Origin: CAJJDF01 sp965657945
Lineage (GTDB): Bacteria; Bacteroidota; Bacteroidia; Flavobacteriales_D; CAJJDF01
DNA: 17,411 nucleotides
Assembly (NCBI GenBank): GCA_965657945.1
Contig: CBFHPW010000031.1
Coordinates: forward strand, 1 to 17,411
Direction: 5' to 3'
Shown one piece after another: positions 13,995-17,411 of this stretch. Each line of letters begins with the position of its first letter. Within the stretch, counting starts at the first letter, position 1. The notes under the pieces are model-generated. The model made no database searches, was not told the origin of the DNA, and was given only the letters and a program-made list of their open reading frames with translations. Both the position numbers and the translations under genes were made by a program.

Positions 13995-14636
13995 ATGGAT
14001 ATGCTATCTACACTTTTTTTAAGTTCACCTGAAGTTTTTGGAATAGAAATTTTTGACAACGATTTCTACAAATTGTTAGTTCTATTTGGACTTAACTTCC
14101 TTAGCACAATTATACTAGCTCGATTCATTTACTATCCTTATAACAATAAGAAACGAGAATTTATTTTTGCTTACATGGTGGTAAGTAGTGTCATTTTCTT
14201 TTTGTGCTTTGCGCTAAAAGCTTTTAAATTTAATACGGGAGTGGCAATTGGACTCTTTGCTCTTCTTGGAGTTATTCGTTTTCGAACTGATACTATTACG
14301 TTGAAAGAAATGGCCTACCTTTTTGTATTTATTGGAGTTTCCATGATAAATGCCTTTTCAAAAAAAATGAGTTTATACGAAATCGGATTTATCAATTTAG
14401 CCTTCATTTCTTTAACTGCAATCGGAGAAAAACTATTGCAGCAAAAAACTGTCTCTAGGCGAACGGCCAACTTTGAATTAACCTACGGCAACTTAGAAAA
14501 CTTGAAAACTGAGAACTATGAGGTTCTTAAAAATGACATAAGCTCTGCTACCGGACTTAAAATAGAATCGGTAAAAATCACAAGCATGGACTTAAAAACA
14601 AAAGAGGCTAAACTAAAAGTTTATTACGAAAAATAA
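13995..14636 (+). CDS. DUF4956 membrane protein
   Basis: A 213-residue protein with about four to five hydrophobic segments (about 25-45, 58-75, 81-95, 106-121, 128-145) and a soluble C-terminal domain of about 65 residues. The core FALLGVIRFRTDTITLKEMA (88-107) is the signature of DUF4956. Function is unknown; in many bacteria the family sits next to VTC-like polyphosphate polymerase domains, but none is in this window. It follows the MlaF gene by 66 nt on the same strand, so it may share the transcript. A strong hairpin 38 nt after the stop ends the unit. There is a second ATG two codons in, at 14001. Confidence 0.86.
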   Translation: MDMLSTLFLSSPEVFGIEIFDNDFYKLLVLFGLNFLSTIILARFIYYPYNNKKREFIFAYMVVSSVIFFLCFALKAFKFNTGVAIGLFALLGVIRFRTDTITLKEMAYLFVFIGVSMINAFSKKMSLYEIGFINLAFISLTAIGEKLLQQKTVSRRTANFELTYGNLENLKTENYEVLKNDISSATGLKIESVKITSMDLKTKEAKLKVYYEK

Positions 14637-14673
14637 AATTGAGCAGGCAAGACCCTTCAATATATTGACAAAA

Positions 14674-14708
14674 AAATCCCCTTCCGAACAACAAACGGAA
14701 GGGGATTT
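14674..14708. terminator. Strong bidirectional intrinsic terminator
   Basis: A perfect 13-bp stem, AAATCCCCTTCCG and CGGAAGGGGATTT, encloses a 9-nt loop between convergent genes. On the minus strand it runs into seven Ts, ideal for ending the yqeY transcript. On the plus strand it is followed by an AT-rich stretch and probably also ends the DUF4956 transcript. Confidence 0.9.
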
Positions 14709-14733
14709 ATTATTTAAACAACAATAGAATTCC

Positions 14734-15183
14734 CTAATTATTCAGGTTTTCTTTCACCAATTTAGAAATAATTTTACCGTCTGCTTTTCCTGAAAGCTGT
14801 CCCATGGCAGCCCCCATTACTTTGCCCATGTCTGCTGGTGAAGCAGCTCCTGTCTTAGCAATTATTTCTTTTACTACGGCACTTATCTCTTCTTCGCTCA
14901 GTTGAGCTGGCAAATAAGCCTCAATAATCTCTGCCTGAAACACTTCGTCATGCACTAAATCCTCTCTGCCTTGCTCTTGGTACAAAGCTGCAGCATCTTT
15001 TCTTTGTTTGTGCAATTTCTGAAGAATCTTCATTTCTACTTCTTCGCTTACTTCTCCGCTACTGTCTTTAGTAGCCTCAAGCATTAATGCAGATTTTATA
15101 GCTCTCAATGCAGCTAATTTTTCTTTGTTTCTCGCTTTCATTGCCTCCTTCATATCGGAAGCTATTTGTACAGTTAAACTCAT
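14734..15183 (-). CDS. GatB/YqeY domain protein
   Basis: A 149-residue protein with the YqeY layout. An N-terminal helical domain starts with SLTVQIASDMKEAMKARNKE (2-21) and ALRAIKSALM (25-34), followed by a charged linker with LHKQRKDAAALYQEQGREDL, and a C-terminal domain with ADMGKVMGAAMGQLSGKADG (116-135). The C-terminal fold is shared with the GatB subunit of tRNA amidotransferase, which suggests tRNA binding; the function of stand-alone YqeY is unsettled. The gene lies directly after ftsZ, an arrangement typical of Bacteroidota. It has its own candidate promoter at 15225-15232 and ends at the strong terminator 26 nt downstream. Confidence 0.93.
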   Translation of the reverse strand: MSLTVQIASDMKEAMKARNKEKLAALRAIKSALMLEATKDSSGEVSEEVEMKILQKLHKQRKDAAALYQEQGREDLVHDEVFQAEIIEAYLPAQLSEEEISAVVKEIIAKTGAASPADMGKVMGAAMGQLSGKADGKIISKLVKENLNN

Positions 15184-15210
15184 AGTTTAGTATTTAAAAA
15201 TTTGTCGTTT

Positions 15211-15251
15211 TAGTCATCAGTTTGCAAATATACTTTAAAAACTGATGACTA
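15211..15251. promoter_or_regulatory. 13-bp inverted repeat enclosing the candidate yqeY promoter
   Basis: TAGTCATCAGTTT (15211-15223) and its exact complement (15239-15251) flank 15 nt. On the minus strand that spacer contains TATATTTG (15225-15232), a full match to the TAnnTTTG consensus, with an ATTG about 21 nt upstream as a possible -33 element. The expected transcript start is about 35 nt before the yqeY ATG. The hairpin could be an operator or the end of the ftsZ transcript. Confidence 0.6.
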
Positions 15252-15275
15252 TTCAATACCGACCAATCGCTTTAT

Positions 15276-16958
15276 TTAATCAACATTATCATGCAGGAAT
15301 GAGTTATTTCCTTTGATAGCGTTACCCTTCCCTTCCTCATCAGACAAAGTAAACCTTGATACATTGTTTTCAGAAGAATGAGGTGTGTCCTCCAGTTTGA
15401 TTTGTCTTCTGATGTAGGCTGGCTCACTTTCTAGCTCAGACAATCCGAATGGAGTTCTTAGCTTGAGGCTCAACTCCTTAATTCTCTCTTCTCTTTCTGC
15501 TGATAATTCTTGAAGCTGTTCTCTGCTAATTTCTTCCCGCACCTCTTCTTTCACCTCTTTGGTTTCCTGAAAAGTGTTAACTGGAGCTGATGGAGACTCA
15601 TCTTCCATGTTGTCTTCCAAGTAGTGAATTATTTTTTCCTCTTTCTTTGGCTCTGGCTGGATATTTTGAGGTATTGAAACTGGCTCAATAACTTCCTCAT
15701 TCTTTGGAGTATTCACTTCAAAGTTCAATGAGGCTTGCTCTTCCCTCATTATTCTTTCCATGTTATCTTCCTCCTCCAACTCTACTTCTGGAGCAGAAGA
15801 AACAGGTTCCTCCGGTGCACTATTCTTTAGGTAGGGCATTTCATCCATTTTCTCCTCTTCTATATGGGTAGGTTCTGGAGCCGAATAACTTTGAGTAGGT
15901 GAGGTAATTGGCTTAGCAATCATGGTAGGCTCTTCTGAACCTAAATCCAAATAAGTTTTCTTTGGCTCTTCAGGAGTTACTCCCGTATCTACGTTGGCAT
16001 TTGAATGAAAACCAGTAGCAATTACCGTTACACAAACTCCTGTTCCAAGAGTTTCATCATATCCTTGACCCATAATCATTTCAGCTGAACCTCCAGCTGC
16101 ATCTACGATAAAGTCTGTGATTTCACTCATCTCATCCATTGTCAATTCTTCCTCACCAAAAGTAATATTCAACAATACTTGTTTGGCTCCTGTAATGTCA
16201 TTATCATTCAATAATGGAGAAGAAAGAGCTTTTTCAGCTGCAATAATTGCTCTGTTTTCTCCTTCGGCAGTTGCAGTACCCATAATAGCTACTCCACTGT
16301 CTTTCATTACTGTATTCACATCATTCAAATCCACGTTGATGAATCCGGTTTTAGAAATTACTTCAGCGATTCCTTTGGCAGCGGATGCCAGTACTTGGTC
16401 TGCCTGAGCGTAGGCATTACGGATAGTTAAATTTCCGTACATGTCTCTCAACTTTTCGTTATTAATGATTAACAACGTGTCTACGGCATCTCTCATTTCT
16501 TTGATTCCCGCTTCTGCTTGTTCCTTTCTTTTCTTTCCTTCGAAACTAAAAGGAACAGTAACGATACCTACCGTTAACACACCCATGTCTTTGGCTACCT
16601 TGGCAACTACTGGACCTGCACCAGTTCCTGTTCCACCTCCCATTCCGGCAGTAATGAACACCATATTGGTATTGTCCGACAAGTAATTTTTAATTTCATC
16701 TACGCTTTCAATCGCTGCATTTTTTCCAACCTCTGGCAAAGAACCTGCTCCTCTTCCTCCAGTTAGGGTTTCTCCTAATTGAATTTTTGTGGGCACAGCG
16801 CTAATGTCAAGAGCTTGAATATCGGTATTACACACGATAAAATCTACGTCCTTTATTCCAAGTTCGTACATGTGGTTTACGGCATTACTACCTCCACCTC
16901 CAACACCTATCACTTTGATGATATTGGCTTTGTTGTTGTTTGGGATGTTAAATTCCAT
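15276..16958 (-). CDS. ftsZ: Cell-division protein FtsZ with long C-terminal tail
   Basis: A 560-residue FtsZ. The GTPase domain has the nucleotide-binding GVGGGGSNAVNHM (18-30), the tubulin signature GGGTGTGAGP (107-116) and the T7 loop NVDLNDV (208-214), with the globular part ending near 318. A long acidic, proline-rich, probably disordered linker follows (about 319-480), then a charged helix SREQLQELSAEREERIKELS (478-497) and the conserved C-terminal peptide SEPAYIRRQI (511-520), which contacts partners such as FtsA. About 40 further residues end with NNSFLHDNVD. This long tail is usual in Bacteroidota. FtsZ polymerises at midcell to build the division ring. It starts 30 nt after ftsA, in the same operon, and a 13-bp hairpin follows the gene. 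Confidence 0.98.
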   Translation of the reverse strand: MEFNIPNNNKANIIKVIGVGGGGSNAVNHMYELGIKDVDFIVCNTDIQALDISAVPTKIQLGETLTGGRGAGSLPEVGKNAAIESVDEIKNYLSDNTNMVFITAGMGGGTGTGAGPVVAKVAKDMGVLTVGIVTVPFSFEGKKRKEQAEAGIKEMRDAVDTLLIINNEKLRDMYGNLTIRNAYAQADQVLASAAKGIAEVISKTGFINVDLNDVNTVMKDSGVAIMGTATAEGENRAIIAAEKALSSPLLNDNDITGAKQVLLNITFGEEELTMDEMSEITDFIVDAAGGSAEMIMGQGYDETLGTGVCVTVIATGFHSNANVDTGVTPEEPKKTYLDLGSEEPTMIAKPITSPTQSYSAPEPTHIEEEKMDEMPYLKNSAPEEPVSSAPEVELEEEDNMERIMREEQASLNFEVNTPKNEEVIEPVSIPQNIQPEPKKEEKIIHYLEDNMEDESPSAPVNTFQETKEVKEEVREEISREQLQELSAEREERIKELSLKLRTPFGLSELESEPAYIRRQIKLEDTPHSSENNVSRFTLSDEEGKGNAIKGNNSFLHDNVD

Positions 16959-16988
16959 ATCTATTGGTTTTGTTGTTGTTTGTTGTTT

Positions 16989-17411
16989 CTATTTTATTTC
17001 TTCGTCAAAAAATCTTTTGATCTTATCAAAAAAGTTGGGCGCTTTCATGAACGATGTGTCTCTTTGAACAGTCTCTGGTCTCTGGATAGCTCTTTGGTTT
17101 TCGTATCCTTTCATTACTAGCCCAATACCTGTTGCAAACAGTGGACTTGTAATATCTTCTTGAATTCCTTTTCCTACGTGTTCGTTTGGATACCCTACTC
17201 TACTGTTCATTCCTGTTACGTATTCAAACAATTGAGGCAGATATTTCAATTGAGATCCACCTCCCGTAATCACTACACCTCCAATTAGTTTTTTCTCAAA
17301 TCCAGAGTTTTTAATCTCAAAATGAATGTGCTCAATTATCTCTTCCATTCTTGCTTGGATGATACTAGACAAGTTCTTTACAGAGATTTCTTTTGGTTCT
17401 CTTCCTCTCAA
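16989..17411 (-). CDS. ftsA: Cell-division protein FtsA, C-terminal part (5' end outside window)
   Basis: The frame is open to the window edge and codes for the last 140 or so residues of FtsA. The segment IGGVVITGGGSQLKYLPQLF (43-62) is the actin-like phosphate-2/adenosine motif region, followed by VGYPNEHVGKGI (72-83). SPLFATGIGLVMKGYEN (88-104) is the closing helix of the actin fold. A linker leads to the C-terminal FFDKIKRFFDEEIK (127-140), an amphipathic helix that anchors FtsA in the membrane. FtsA tethers FtsZ polymers to the inner membrane. The 30-nt gap to ftsZ is an unusual A/C-rich run of repeated ACAA. Confidence 0.93.
   Translation of the reverse strand: MRGREPKEISVKNLSSIIQARMEEIIEHIHFEIKNSGFEKKLIGGVVITGGGSQLKYLPQLFEYVTGMNSRVGYPNEHVGKGIQEDITSPLFATGIGLVMKGYENQRAIQRPETVQRDTSFMKAPNFFDKIKRFFDEEIK

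Noticed and set aside
16117..16686. Long plus-strand ORFs opposite ftsZ
   Set aside because: They are antisense shadows of the highly conserved GTPase domain, with no start context or domain.

Overview
The window is AT-rich, densely packed bacterial chromosome. Several things point to Bacteroidota, most likely Flavobacteriales: the ftsA-ftsZ-yqeY order with a long-tailed FtsZ; a 55-residue protein of the flavobacterial Lacal_2735 type; near absence of Shine-Dalgarno sequences; -7 elements of the TAnnTTTG kind; an ObgE without an OCT domain; and the particular company kept by the photolyase genes. I cannot name the genus from sequence alone.

Layout. (1) 1-8163, plus strand: the C-terminal end of a TetR-type regulator, an AarF/ABC1 (UbiB-like) kinase, a Lacal_2735-type small protein and an SRPBCC protein, packed 2-9 nt apart. 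These run into a light-driven DNA-repair and flavin cluster: a DUF2805/TIGR03643 protein, a short photolyase-like protein, a cryptochrome/photolyase, a flavin reductase, a DUF2256 zinc-ribbon protein and a PhrB-like (DPRP family) photolyase. (2) 8301-12300, minus strand: a YicC/YloC endoribonuclease, an arsC/Spx-like protein overlapping a DMT transporter, the ObgE GTPase, and a 49-residue lipoprotein too small for routine ORF calling. (3) 12421-14636, plus strand: an MlaE-type permease, an MlaF-type ATPase and a DUF4956 membrane protein. (4) 14734-17411, minus strand: ftsA (partial), ftsZ and yqeY, ending at a strong bidirectional hairpin shared with the DUF4956 gene.

How the genes work together. 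The first 8 kb looks like a light-response and UV-repair block. Three photolyase/cryptochrome paralogues use reduced flavin, a flavin reductase could support the flavin pool, and DUF2805 and DUF2256 proteins are recurrent but unexplained companions. The TetR, AarF, Lacal_2735 and SRPBCC genes form an upstream module that may link lipid or isoprenoid metabolism to the same response (inference). The rest is housekeeping: RNA turnover, ribosome assembly, lipid trafficking and cell division.

The main novelty candidates are three. The short photolyase-like protein carries the FAD/DNA-binding half first, then a C-terminal segment resembling the alpha/beta antenna half that other photolyases carry at the N-terminus, which is a circular-permutation-like layout. 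The PhrB-like photolyase has only two cysteines, so it cannot hold the canonical 4Fe-4S cluster by cysteines alone. A composite hairpin-rich repeat of about 170-180 bp occurs at 6274-6444 and again inverted at 10848-11025, and related pieces supply the last codons and stop codons of obgE and the SRPBCC gene. No rRNA, tRNA, CRISPR array, transposase or prophage gene was seen.
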